The position numbers and the translations under genes were made by a program. Shown piece by piece: positions 8,039 to 17,347 of a DNA stretch of 64,000 nucleotides (position 1 is its first letter; each line of letters starts with the position of its first letter). The DNA comes from Leptotrichia sp. HSP-536 (lineage in GTDB: Bacteria; Fusobacteriota; Fusobacteriia; Fusobacteriales; Leptotrichiaceae), in contig NZ_CP165647.1 in NCBI RefSeq assembly GCF_041199985.1, positions 1,364,001-1,428,000 on the forward strand, written 5' to 3'. The notes below the pieces were generated by a model. That model was given only the letters and a program-made list of their open reading frames with translations. It searched no databases and was not told the DNA's origin.

Positions 8039-11000
8039 CCCCTCAACTTCCAGCCTTACTTGCCCATTCTTTTCCTTTATGCTGCTGAATCTTCCATATT
8101 CCATCTGCAATGCACCGTATGGACGCAGATGTGTTCTCTCGCTCATTCTTATATCATATCCCAGGTCTGTCTTTAATGCAGCTCCGTATGAACTGTAGCT
8201 AGACTTCGCCTCAAATATTTCATCTACAACCAGATATTTACGTTTCATATCATTAATACCTGCAAATACATCTCCGCCGACTGTCCACTGCAATGCCCCG
8301 TTATGATCCTTCTTTGGCGACATTGTCTTAAATATTCCAGTTTTAAGCATAGTCTGGCTTTCTCTTGATTTTCCAATATCCTTGAACTTGAATCCGTTTG
8401 TTACTGCCCCAGCATACCATCCGCTTGAGCTGCCCATCTTGATTGTCTCGTCTTCATGAACATAGGCCACTCCGTAAGCATTGCTTGTATAATCAATAAT
8501 TCCCGCTGTATTCGTCCTGTACTCGTCTTTCATACCAAAGACCTTAATTTTATTGTTTTGCTTGGATGGATTTCTCCAGTCATGTTTCAAGTAGCTGAAT
8601 TCCTTGTCAAGTAGATTGGCTGTTGCATTTATTCTTTGCTGAAGATTTCCGTACTGGTGTCCCATCATTTCATCAAATGCCTGATACAGCAATATTTCCT
8701 CGTTATTACCTATAGAGTTTAATTTTTGGAATACTTGATTTTCTCTTGAGCCAATGCCATCAACACCGTATCTTTGTTCCAATCCATCTGTAAAGTTATA
8801 TGTATCCTTACTGTTTACAGGTGTTGCATCTTTTCCAGCCCAGTCAGTATACGGTTTTTTCACAAGATACATTTTATTTATTTGAACATGCCCTGGAAAT
8901 GAATTTGTACTAGCATCTCTTATTGTTGCCGTAGCAGTCCAAGTAAGTGCTCCTGAATAGAAATTCCATTCATCCACTTTTCCATTACTTCTCATTGATT
9001 CATTGTAAGGATCTATTATATTCGGATCATCAATTACTATTTCTTTAGCCGTAGTTCTTCTCGCTGTTTCAGATCCAATTATTAAATCTGCTTTCTTTGT
9101 AAAATTTTGAAGTCCAATTACAGGTATTGTATATTGTATTCCAGATGTATCTACATAAATTCCTACTGAACTTAAACTTACATCTTTGGGTGCTGATATT
9201 ACGTTAAATTTAACGGGTTCCGGCTGCACAACTTTCCCATTTACTGTTATTGTAGCTTCTGGCACATTTGGCTCAGCTGATATTGAAATAACATTTGGGA
9301 ATGAAGACACTGGTTTTCCTGTTGAGTTTTGCTCAAATATTTGAGTTTCAGCCGAACCTATACCACCTGTAACTTCTATTACTCCTCTATTTATAATAGT
9401 CGCTCCCTTTAATAGAACTCCCACACTGGCATCCGCATTTCTTATTGATATTCTACCACCCTGATTATCAAGTACCGAATTTTTACCAAGCACAACACCT
9501 TTTACATCTTTCAGTCCATCAACAGTAGTCTGTATTGTACCTCTGTTTATTACTCTTGCCCCTTCTTCCGCAAATATTCCAATTGCTCCATCAGCTGCTA
9601 AATTTATAAAAGCTCCAGTATTATTAGTTATAACTGTACTTGAACCAGCTCCATACATTCCTGTACTGTCTTTTCCTATTACATCTATTGTACCTGAATT
9701 TGTTATTTTTCCTTGATCATGTACAATATTATTTCCTGATGAATCTTTTACAAGAAGATTTGTTTTGGAATCTCTTTCAAGATACCCTGCTGCCATTCCG
9801 ACACTGTATAATGTTGATACTGAATCAAATGGTTTTAATGGATCTTTTAAAATTCCTGTTTTTGAATCAATAGGATTATAATCTGGGTTAAGCCCACTTG
9901 AACCAACTGTTATTTTTCCACTAGCTACATTATGTGCATCTCCAGATTTACTGTACATTGCTATATTTCCTAATCCTGTTGCCATATCTATATGTCCACT
10001 GTTTTCTGAACGTCCTGCAGCATACACTCCGTAATTTCTATTACCATTTCCTATAATATTTCCTCTGTTATAAATTTTTCCTGTTACATCAGATGAATAA
10101 ATGTAAATATTATTATTATGTAAATCTACATTTGAAGTACTTTCTATCCTATTATTACTTCCAACATTTACAAATCCAAATGAATTATCCGCGAAATTTA
10201 TTTTCCCGTCAGAATATACATTTTGTCCATTTCCTACTGTGTAAACTGCTACTCCGTCATCAGTACCAACATTTACCGTACTTCCTGCCTGAAGTCTTAC
10301 AGTCCCGCCTTTAGAGTATATACCTATTCCTTCTTTGCCTACAGTTGTAACTGAATTTTTTCCAAGTTCGACATCTAGTCCATAAATTCCAACAGATTTA
10401 TTGCCAGATGTTATAGTTTTATTATTTACAGCTGTTCCAGCACCTGTTATAACTATACCTATATTAGGTTCCAAAGAGCTTGTAGAATCTGCAACATTAA
10501 GCACTCCTTCATTTACTATGTTTCTTCCATCTCCGATTATGTTATATCCTTTTACAGTTGAAGCATTTATTGTTCCATAATTTGTTAAAGTACCACCACC
10601 AGCTGCATAGACAGAAGCAATACCCCCTGTAGTATTTGTTGAGTTTACAACATCTACATCAACATAATTTTTTGCATCAGGAGTTCCAGTTTCTCCAGCA
10701 AGACTACCTCCAAATGCAAGTCCCGCACCTTTTCCTGTACCAGAGCCGATATATTTATACTCTAATTTTCCAGGTCCGTTTATAGATGAAGTATTTCCTT
10801 TTACATAAATACCTGCACCTTCTTCCTTCGTTTCGATACCATAATTTGTAATTAAATTGACATCTGAATTTTCTGCGTATACTCCTGTCCCAGTTATTCC
10901 TGTAGAAATATCAGAAGTTCCAGTTCCAGTAAGATTTATTATTCCACCATGCTGTGGATTTCCTCCGGCTGTCTTAGGAGCTGCCGTAACAATTATTCCA

Positions 11001-14000
11001 ACCCCTCTATCACCAAGTGAAATCTTACTTTGATTATTTATTATTACTCTATTTCTGTTAACTTCATCTGCTCTGTTATTTTGTGCCAATATAGCAATCG
11101 GATTTGTCATTCCCATTGTTATAATATTTCCTTTATTTGTAATTTCTATTGCTGTTTGAGTATTTCCTGCTTTATCTGTTCCGTAATCTAAAAGATTAGC
11201 TGTATTATCTGTTACTCTAGCTGCAATACCGGCTCCTGAATTTGTTACAGTTATATTCCCCTCGTTTACGAGTTTACTTCCATTAGTTCCATAAATTCCT
11301 GCTCCATGATTTATTTCGACATTTGCACCTGATTTATTCAATATTGTTCCATAGCTCACATTTATTCCTGCAATACCATCAACAGCCGTTCCTCCTATAT
11401 TATTCACAGTCCCGTAATTAATATATGCAGTTTCTGCATTTGAAGCGGCATTTTTGTTAGATCCCATTGAAAGTCCCTGAACGTTAGTATTCAAAGCTGT
11501 TGTAGCATTTACTGTCTGAGTTGGGGCTATCGTTATTCGTGATCTTTCAGCAGTTATGGCATTAAATCTTTCAGTGGTGTAATTTGCTGGCGTCAAATTA
11601 ATTGCAGCATTGGTATTATTACTTCCTGGAACAGTGCTTGTAGTGTCCAGTGTTATATCAGAATTTTCAAACACAGTTTTTACAAATGGATTCGGATTAC
11701 TTGAATCATAATTAATAACCCCATTAAATCCTAGCTCATTTACCATATCCTGAGTGCTTCCATTCCATATAACATTCGACTTGTTCTGAAATATTCCAAA
11801 TGTAACTTTCTCTCCAGTTATTTTATAATTTACGTTTCCCATATTAAAGTATTTTGTTGCTGTTGAACTAGATGATGTGTTTTGAGAATAAAATTTAGAA
11901 TCTGTAGTATCAGGAATAATTAATCCATTAGACATTTCTATCGTTGTGTCAGTATTAAAATAAATTTTCCCTCCACCGTTAGCATAAAATGGAGTTGTAT
12001 TATCATGGCTTCCACCTTGTGCTGCTGTACGCCGAGTATTTGTATCATCAATATAATCAATATCCTTTACAATTATTTTATTAGTTCCAGATGGACCGCT
12101 AATTTTTCCAAAATTTACTGTACCTCCATTATATGCTGTCAAACCGCCATTTCTTCCAGCATAAATAACATCATTATTAGAATTTAAGTTTACTTCCGAA
12201 CCAGTTCCTGTAGCTATTGCTCCAATACCTTTTATTTCAGCTTTGTTATTAATATTTACTTTTCCGCCATCTTTTGCAATCCCACCAATATTTTTATACA
12301 AATACGGAACTGTTATATTATCATTCGCTACCCATTCATCTAAAGCTTTAGCTGTTCCTTCAATATTTACCGTTGAAATCTTTCCATTTGCATTTACTCC
12401 ATCCGCATATCCAATTATTGAATAGTATCCTCTAGCAACAGTATCTTTTTTAGCATTAACTATTCCACCGCCTTTAGCCAAGTACGCTATAGGATTTATT
12501 CCTTGTTCATTAGCTTCTCCAAGTGTTCCACCAGTCAAAAGGTATCTTGCTGAAAGCTCCACATTAGCACCAATATTAATTTCACTTGGCAATCCATTAA
12601 GCACTGTATTTGTATCATTGCTCATACTATGTTTACTATTATCCCAAACACCATTTGCATAAGCAATAATAGTTGCAGTTGCCGCCTCATTTATAGAATC
12701 ATCAGCCGAAATTTTTCCAGCACCCGACGGTCCTACTTGTACAGAGTCAAATTTATTTGTCACTGTATTTAAATTTCCTATTCCTGACATTCCATAATCT
12801 TTTATATCGCTTGATAAGGTTGTCACTTTTGTACCATTTGAACTCATTGCTACATCCATTACAGTCCCATATTCAGATGCAAACATAACTCCGCTCTTAG
12901 AATATTTCCCAAATTGAATATCCACATTATTTATTTGTAAAGAATGAACTCTATCATTATCAAAAATTGAAGGCGCCCCTAAGTCTTTTGAAGGTTCCAT
13001 ACCTCCTCTCTGTCCCGATCTTGCAAACACTCCAACATTATTGTTTACCCAGATTTCTTCTCCAGAGCCATAATTATTTCCACCTGTCTGATTTCCAGAA
13101 CCTATACTAAGTTTATTTCCAATGACACCCTTTACTTCAATTTCCCCCTGATAAATACCAGCTATAGATTCTTTCCAACTATTTTTCTGTACATCTGCAG
13201 TATCAGCAGTATTAGTAAGATTATGATTACTATAAGTATCTACCCAAGGTTCTCCTGCCGCATTTTTCTTTTTATTGGCAAAATATAAAATTATATTATC
13301 ATCACCATAAGATTGGACAGGAGTTGATAATTTTATATACGGTGTCATACCAGCTTCATTATTAGCAGTATTCGTAACAGATTTTTCACCAATTTTTACG
13401 GTATGAGGACCAAAAGAATATTGCTGTCCAATTAATTTTCCATAATTTGGCGAATATCCGTATCCTGAATAAACCATATTCCCCTTACCTTCAAGGATAT
13501 ATTTCCCTTCACTTGTTATAGCAAAGCTTCCTTGAGCACCTAACACATTGTAAACAATATTTTTTGTTGCATTTTGAGGTATTGTAACATCTACATTTCC
13601 TGAAAATGTTCCTCTTTTATTGTATGCTCCTGAATAATATGGAATTCCTCCAGTTCTCCCTAAACTTATTATATGCAGCAGCAATGATGGATATACTGCT
13701 GGATAAATAAGAAATACTGTATTATCTTGCCCTTTAAGTTCAACACTTACATCCTTATATTCAGTATGTCCAGCATGCCAAGTTTCTATTGAATTAAATG
13801 CAGCTCTACCATATAAGTGAGCAGTAACATTTACTAACTTACCATCACCTACAGTATGAATTCCTATTTGCCCTGCAACTTTTTTAAATGGGGCGCTTGT
13901 GTGCTTCTGGCTTCCTACTCTTTTATTACCATCACTACTTCCAGCTAAATGCAGTGTTGCTTTACTATCATTATTACTGTACAAAAAACCACTTATACTT

Positions 14001-14902
14001 GTCGAATTATTTAAAGTTATAAATGTAGCTCCTCTCTCATTATCATTAAGATTTCCATTAGCGTCTACTCCTACATAATATGTCTTATTTTCTCCTGAAA
14101 GTCTGGAACCTCCATAAGCCCATATATTTTCTCTTCCACACCCTGTGAAACAATAATCAACAAAAGGATCAGCATCTGGTTCTGGTAATTTGGGATTTAC
14201 ATTTGGTGCTGTTGGTTCTACAATTTTTACTGATTTTGGAGGCTTTATTGTAATATTCGGTGTTGTTGGGTTTGGTTCTGTCATTGTGGGAGTTCCCACA
14301 CTTAAAGGATTTTTTAATACTATTCTTGGAATTATTGCAATTTCCGCTTTTGCACTTACTAATGGCTCCTGTTCACGTCTATTGCTGATTAAACCGTAAC
14401 TTTCCTTTTCTAACCCTGATGAAGGAATTTTTTTATGTTGATCACTTAGGGGAGATATATTTCTTACAAATATGTCCTCACTTCTTTTATATACTCCTTC
14501 ATACGGATATTTTGCCTTTTTATCTCCACGTCCCTTATAAGTTCCGCCCCAGTTACTATAAAAATAATTTATCCCAAATTGCCAGCTGCTCCAAGGTGAT
14601 TTTACAACTTGATCTCCCTGTTCCATTAATTGAATTAATTCAAGATCTGAATTTTTTATCAGCTTTTCGTTCTTAGCTTTTGCATGCTTAAAATTTGTTC
14701 GAACTTGGCTTATTGAAGAATTAATCTTATGAACTTGAGTTACAATATTAGAATCTTCTGTATTTGCTGAAAACAGATTAACAGTGGTCAGCTTTCCGCA
14801 TAATAAAAATGTGACTAGTGTAGAATCCGTATATCTGAAATTCTTGCATCTTTTCGCAAAAGATTTTAATTCTTTTTTTAATTGTAACAAATTATTTGTC
14901 AT
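7961..14902 (-). CDS. Giant type V autotransporter adhesin, frameshifted in the barrel
   Basis: 2,313 residues in this frame and about 2,397 when the barrel end is included. The N-terminus has an extended signal region (basic segment, then TLVTFLLCGKLTTVNLFSA) followed by SPWSSWQFGINYFYSNWGG, typical of fusobacterial autotransporter-associated N-terminal domains. Residues about 60-210 are Pro/Lys-rich. The rest to about 1950 is a low-complexity beta-helix passenger with recurring units such as INNKGNI, VNEGNI and GTINAS. From about 2040 the barrel begins (LLYQAFDEMMGHQYGNLQQR, then KVFGMKDEY). AAGGAG precedes the ATG and a TATAAT lies at 14932-14937. The frame leaves the barrel at a G4 run near 8040 and ends after 30 wrong residues, so the encoded barrel lacks its last strands. 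It may be phase-off, decayed or a sequencing error. Confidence 0.85.
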   Translation of the reverse strand: MTNNLLQLKKELKSFAKRCKNFRYTDSTLVTFLLCGKLTTVNLFSANTEDSNIVTQVHKINSSISQVRTNFKHAKAKNEKLIKNSDLELIQLMEQGDQVVKSPWSSWQFGINYFYSNWGGTYKGRGDKKAKYPYEGVYKRSEDIFVRNISPLSDQHKKIPSSGLEKESYGLISNRREQEPLVSAKAEIAIIPRIVLKNPLSVGTPTMTEPNPTTPNITIKPPKSVKIVEPTAPNVNPKLPEPDADPFVDYCFTGCGRENIWAYGGSRLSGENKTYYVGVDANGNLNDNERGATFITLNNSTSISGFLYSNNDSKATLHLAGSSDGNKRVGSQKHTSAPFKKVAGQIGIHTVGDGKLVNVTAHLYGRAAFNSIETWHAGHTEYKDVSVELKGQDNTVFLIYPAVYPSLLLHIISLGRTGGIPYYSGAYNKRGTFSGNVDVTIPQNATKNIVYNVLGAQGSFAITSEGKYILEGKGNMVYSGYGYSPNYGKLIGQQYSFGPHTVKIGEKSVTNTANNEAGMTPYIKLSTPVQSYGDDNIILYFANKKKNAAGEPWVDTYSNHNLTNTADTADVQKNSWKESIAGIYQGEIEVKGVIGNKLSIGSGNQTGGNNYGSGEEIWVNNNVGVFARSGQRGGMEPSKDLGAPSIFDNDRVHSLQINNVDIQFGKYSKSGVMFASEYGTVMDVAMSSNGTKVTTLSSDIKDYGMSGIGNLNTVTNKFDSVQVGPSGAGKISADDSINEAATATIIAYANGVWDNSKHSMSNDTNTVLNGLPSEINIGANVELSARYLLTGGTLGEANEQGINPIAYLAKGGGIVNAKKDTVARGYYSIIGYADGVNANGKISTVNIEGTAKALDEWVANDNITVPYLYKNIGGIAKDGGKVNINNKAEIKGIGAIATGTGSEVNLNSNNDVIYAGRNGGLTAYNGGTVNFGKISGPSGTNKIIVKDIDYIDDTNTRRTAAQGGSHDNTTPFYANGGGKIYFNTDTTIEMSNGLIIPDTTDSKFYSQNTSSSSTATKYFNMGNVNYKITGEKVTFGIFQNKSNVIWNGSTQDMVNELGFNGVINYDSSNPNPFVKTVFENSDITLDTTSTVPGSNNTNAAINLTPANYTTERFNAITAERSRITIAPTQTVNATTALNTNVQGLSMGSNKNAASNAETAYINYGTVNNIGGTAVDGIAGINVSYGTILNKSGANVEINHGAGIYGTNGSKLVNEGNITVTNSGAGIAARVTDNTANLLDYGTDKAGNTQTAIEITNKGNIITMGMTNPIAILAQNNRADEVNRNRVIINNQSKISLGDRGVGIIVTAAPKTAGGNPQHGGIINLTGTGTSDISTGITGTGVYAENSDVNLITNYGIETKEEGAGIYVKGNTSSINGPGKLEYKYIGSGTGKGAGLAFGGSLAGETGTPDAKNYVDVDVVNSTNTTGGIASVYAAGGGTLTNYGTINASTVKGYNIIGDGRNIVNEGVLNVADSTSSLEPNIGIVITGAGTAVNNKTITSGNKSVGIYGLDVELGKNSVTTVGKEGIGIYSKGGTVRLQAGSTVNVGTDDGVAVYTVGNGQNVYSDGKINFADNSFGFVNVGSNNRIESTSNVDLHNNNIYIYSSDVTGKIYNRGNIIGNGNRNYGVYAAGRSENSGHIDMATGLGNIAMYSKSGDAHNVASGKITVGSSGLNPDYNPIDSKTGILKDPLKPFDSVSTLYSVGMAAGYLERDSKTNLLVKDSSGNNIVHDQGKITNSGTIDVIGKDSTGMYGAGSSTVITNNTGAFINLAADGAIGIFAEEGARVINRGTIQTTVDGLKDVKGVVLGKNSVLDNQGGRISIRNADASVGVLLKGATIINRGVIEVTGGIGSAETQIFEQNSTGKPVSSFPNVISISAEPNVPEATITVNGKVVQPEPVKFNVISAPKDVSLSSVGIYVDTSGIQYTIPVIGLQNFTKKADLIIGSETARRTTAKEIVIDDPNIIDPYNESMRSNGKVDEWNFYSGALTWTATATIRDASTNSFPGHVQINKMYLVKKPYTDWAGKDATPVNSKDTYNFTDGLEQRYGVDGIGSRENQVFQKLNSIGNNEEILLYQAFDEMMGHQYGNLQQRINATANLLDKEFSYLKHDWRNPSKQNNKIKVFGMKDEYRTNTAGIIDYTSNAYGVAYVHEDETIKMGSSSGWYAGAVTNGFKFKDIGKSRESQTMLKTGIFKTMSPKKDHNGALQWTVGGDVFAGINDMKRKYLVVDEIFEAKSSYSSYGAALKTDLGYDIRMSERTHLRPYGALQMEYGRFSSIKEKNGQVRLEVEGKTTSQSSRKLELNLSMFSRLQQEQT

Positions 14903-14931
14903 TTTCTTTTTCTCCTTTTTAAATTTTTCAA

Positions 14932-14937
14932 ATTATA
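14932..14937 (-). promoter_or_regulatory. -10 box of the autotransporter promoter
   Basis: TATAAT on the minus strand, 30 nt before the ATG at 14902, with AAGGAG between. No strong -35 hexamer is seen at the right spacing. The rest of the 14903-15232 gap holds this promoter, very AT-rich DNA and the terminator at 15126-15167. Confidence 0.5.
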
Positions 14938-15125
14938 CTCAATCTTTTTCCTTTAAAATAAATGACTTTTTATATTCAATCTACTATGTTTTCTTATAAA
15001 ATATTTTATGCACTTATTGTATTATATCAAAAATAAAGTAAAAAACAAGTATTTTTTTTAATTTTATAACAATATTATTTTAAAAATAAATATAAAATTA
15101 TATATTTTCTTAAATTCCATAAAAA

Positions 15126-15167
15126 AACATGCCCTCAACTTTTCATCAAAGTTTTTTGGTACATGTT
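15126..15167 (-). terminator. Terminator of the DUF1003/cupin/membrane-protein group
   Basis: AACATG-CC...AACTTT pairs with AAAGTT...GG-TA-CATGTT (15126-15167), with a T run beyond it on the minus strand (the A run at 15121-15127). It lies 65 bp after the stop at 15233. Confidence 0.6.
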
Positions 15168-15232
15168 ATATTTCTGTGTAAACTGCTCCCGATTATCAGA
15201 ATTTAAAAATTTTTTGCTATCATTTGTTAAGC

Positions 15233-16075
15233 CTATTTATTTTTTAATTCGTCAATTTTCTTCATAATATTATCCCACAAGTTATTCCCTTCTTTTACTA
15301 CCTGTTTCCCTACCTCATCTACAGGAATTTCCTTTATTCCTTTTTCTACATCTTTTAGCATTTCTATTATTTGTTCCACTCTTTTTTCGGCATTAGCTTG
15401 TTCTTTTGAATGTTGCTCTTTTCGTTTTTCAAGCTGTTTTGGACATTCCTTGTCAAAATTTTCATCTCCCGTTGCTAGACATTTCGTATTCTTCAAAAGG
15501 TTATTTGATTTTTTTACGCTCTCCAAACCTTTTTCACCATTTTTAATTCCTTCATCGACATTTTTCTTTTTAAAACTATTTTTCAAAGCATCCAGCAGAC
15601 TTTCTGTATTTTTTGTATTTTCAGAAAACAATCTGTCAATTCTTGCCTGTTCTCTTCTCACATTTTCCTGAACCTGTGCATCGCTTTGACCGGAGATTAC
15701 ATTATTTTGAATAAATGGCGTATTTTTCCCTGAATCCTGGTAATCCTGATCCTGATTCTGATCAGTTGTAATTTTTGCCATCGTTCTTGTGGATTGCTGC
15801 TGAACTTTCATATTATCAGAATTATTACTTTCATATAAATAAAGACTATAAAACCCTCCACTAAACAAAGCTATTAATGATACATAAAACAGCCCTTCTA
15901 TTACTTTCTCGTTAGTTGTCTTGGCATCCTTTATTTTTCCAACAGCTTCATTTTTTCCAAGGCCCTGTTCTTCAACATATTCTTTTAATACTTTTCTATT
16001 TTCAATAATTTTTTTTACAAACGGTATCCCTGTCGCAATAGCTACAACAAATGCAAATATTAAAAATAATACCAT
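15233..16075 (-). CDS. Membrane protein with two N-terminal helices and a coiled-coil tail, unknown function
   Basis: 280 residues if started at ATG 16075, which follows AGAAGGAGTGATTAAT. An ATG 33 nt earlier is in frame but lacks a good site. Helix 1 is at about residues 1-20 (VLFLIFAFVVAIATGIPFV) and helix 2 near 60-80 (GLFYVSLIALFSGGFYSLYL), followed by a long polar, charged domain rich in Lys/Glu and predicted to be helical. Two Cys in TKCLATGDENFDKECPK could form a disulfide. I do not recognise the family. It is the last gene of a three-gene minus-strand group with the cupin and DUF1003 proteins. Confidence 0.65.
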   Translation of the reverse strand: MVLFLIFAFVVAIATGIPFVKKIIENRKVLKEYVEEQGLGKNEAVGKIKDAKTTNEKVIEGLFYVSLIALFSGGFYSLYLYESNNSDNMKVQQQSTRTMAKITTDQNQDQDYQDSGKNTPFIQNNVISGQSDAQVQENVRREQARIDRLFSENTKNTESLLDALKNSFKKKNVDEGIKNGEKGLESVKKSNNLLKNTKCLATGDENFDKECPKQLEKRKEQHSKEQANAEKRVEQIIEMLKDVEKGIKEIPVDEVGKQVVKEGNNLWDNIMKKIDELKNK

Positions 16076-16127
16076 ATTAATCACTCCTTCTGCTTTTTCA
16101 TTTTTCAAAATTACTCAAGTTCCATTA

Positions 16128-16484
16128 TCAATCAAAAAAGATACAAATCCATATACAACAAGGAATCTTGCTTGTATAACTAACTCTATGCTTTTCCATT
16201 TTATTGATTAGCATTGCATCTCCTTTTAGTAATTTTAATTTTTTACTATTAGTTTCACTTTTGTTTTCAATTATTTTTCCATTTTTTTCAAAATTTCTAT
16301 TTTCAAAAAATTCAATTTCAGCTTCCCCCTGAATTAAAATTACAAATTCATTTCTTTCAGAAACTTGCCAATCTGTTGTTTGTCCAGTTGAAATAATTCT
16401 TTCAATTTTTACATTTTCATTTTCTAATAAAATTTTTATAACTTCTTCTTTTTCCGATAAATCCTTTAAATCAAAAATATTCAT
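16128..16484 (-). CDS. Small cupin-domain protein
   Basis: 118 residues forming a single cupin barrel. The first cupin box region is TTDWQVSERNEFVILIQGEAEIEF and the second is LLKGDAMLINKMEKHRV, with a GD...H spacing typical of the fold. It lacks the full HxH set of the first metal motif, so metal binding is uncertain. GAGGG precedes the ATG. It lies between the DUF1003 gene and the two-helix membrane protein, with short gaps. The fold is fairly sure; the role is unknown. Confidence 0.72.
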   Translation of the reverse strand: MNIFDLKDLSEKEEVIKILLENENVKIERIISTGQTTDWQVSERNEFVILIQGEAEIEFFENRNFEKNGKIIENKSETNSKKLKLLKGDAMLINKMEKHRVSYTSKIPCCIWICIFFD

Positions 16485-16518
16485 TTTTCCCTCTTATTTT
16501 TAAATATAATTTATAATT

Positions 16519-17076
16519 TCACCTATACCCTTTTCCTTTATCATATTCTGAAATATCAATAAATTTATATTGCTTTTTTTCTTTTTCTCTCAATGATGGA
16601 GTTTTTTTCTTTGTTTCTAATTCCAGAACCCGTTTTGTTATTTCATCCTGCTTCTCAATCAGCTCATCCAGTTTATAATGTAAGTCTTCAATTATAATTT
16701 CATTCTTCAAATTTACCTTATAATCATTTTCTGATTTCTTTTCATCAAGTTTCTTCGTTTTATTTTGATTAAAAATTATTAATGAACAAAAAAGAAGCAT
16801 TACACATGATAAAATGATATTTAATATCACAAACGAGTACGGGTCAAATTTTTTAGTAAAAAAAAGAAATATATTTACTGCAATCCATATGAAAATAAAT
16901 ATCCCCATTACATAAATAATTTTTTTACTTCCTATAAGGTCTAAAAGTTTACTTGAAAAATTTTTTCTATCATTTTCTTCTTCCTTTATAACTTTTGAAA
17001 CTTTCTGTTCCAGAAGCATATGGATAATTTCTTCTCTTTTTGCATCATCATCTACATTTCTTAATATTTTTTTCAA
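16519..17076 (-). CDS. DUF1003 family membrane protein
   Basis: 185 residues. Two transmembrane helices (about 52-72 and 82-103) with FDPYSFVILNIILS, then NDYKVNLKNE and LHYKLDEL, are the family landmarks of DUF1003. A coiled coil and a basic C-terminus follow. The reading frame opens with TTG at 17076 and no strong ribosome site is seen, so the exact start is uncertain. The function of the family is not established. It heads a probable operon with the cupin gene and the gene at 15233. Confidence 0.72.
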   Translation of the reverse strand: MKKILRNVDDDAKREEIIHMLLEQKVSKVIKEEENDRKNFSSKLLDLIGSKKIIYVMGIFIFIWIAVNIFLFFTKKFDPYSFVILNIILSCVMLLFCSLIIFNQNKTKKLDEKKSENDYKVNLKNEIIIEDLHYKLDELIEKQDEITKRVLELETKKKTPSLREKEKKQYKFIDISEYDKGKGYR

Positions 17077-17260
17077 TGTTTCTTCTTTTTTTCTTTTATA
17101 TTTTGTATTTTCATATTTTTTTTATTGTTTAATCTGTTATTTGTTTCCAACCTATTTTTCAATTTTAAACTTCCTCCCTCGCATATTTTTCAACAGTATG
17201 ATACCATTTTCAGAAAAAAAATACAAGCAAATAAATTTAATTAAATTTTTAACAACAAAA

Positions 17261-17300
17261 AGCAGCCAAAAAAATTTTATTATGGTATTTAATGGCTGCT
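17261..17300 (-). terminator. Terminator of the lipoprotein array
   Basis: AGCAGCCA (17261-17268) pairs with TGGCTGCT (17293-17300). On the minus strand the stem is followed by a T-rich stretch. It lies 48 bp beyond the stop of the last lipoprotein gene. The 17077-17347 gap holds nothing else I can support. Confidence 0.72.
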
Positions 17301-17347
17301 CCTAATTTTTTTATTCTTTCAAGATTTTTATTAAAAAGTTTAAACAT

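Noticed and set aside
8010..8045. Programmed frameshift in the autotransporter
   Set aside because: No slippery heptamer in the correct register is found. A one-base slip in the G run is the simpler reading.
9640..14676. Several 60-85-residue plus-strand ORFs inside the autotransporter gene
   Set aside because: They lie antisense to one continuous 6.9-kb gene, lack ribosome sites and have low-complexity composition.
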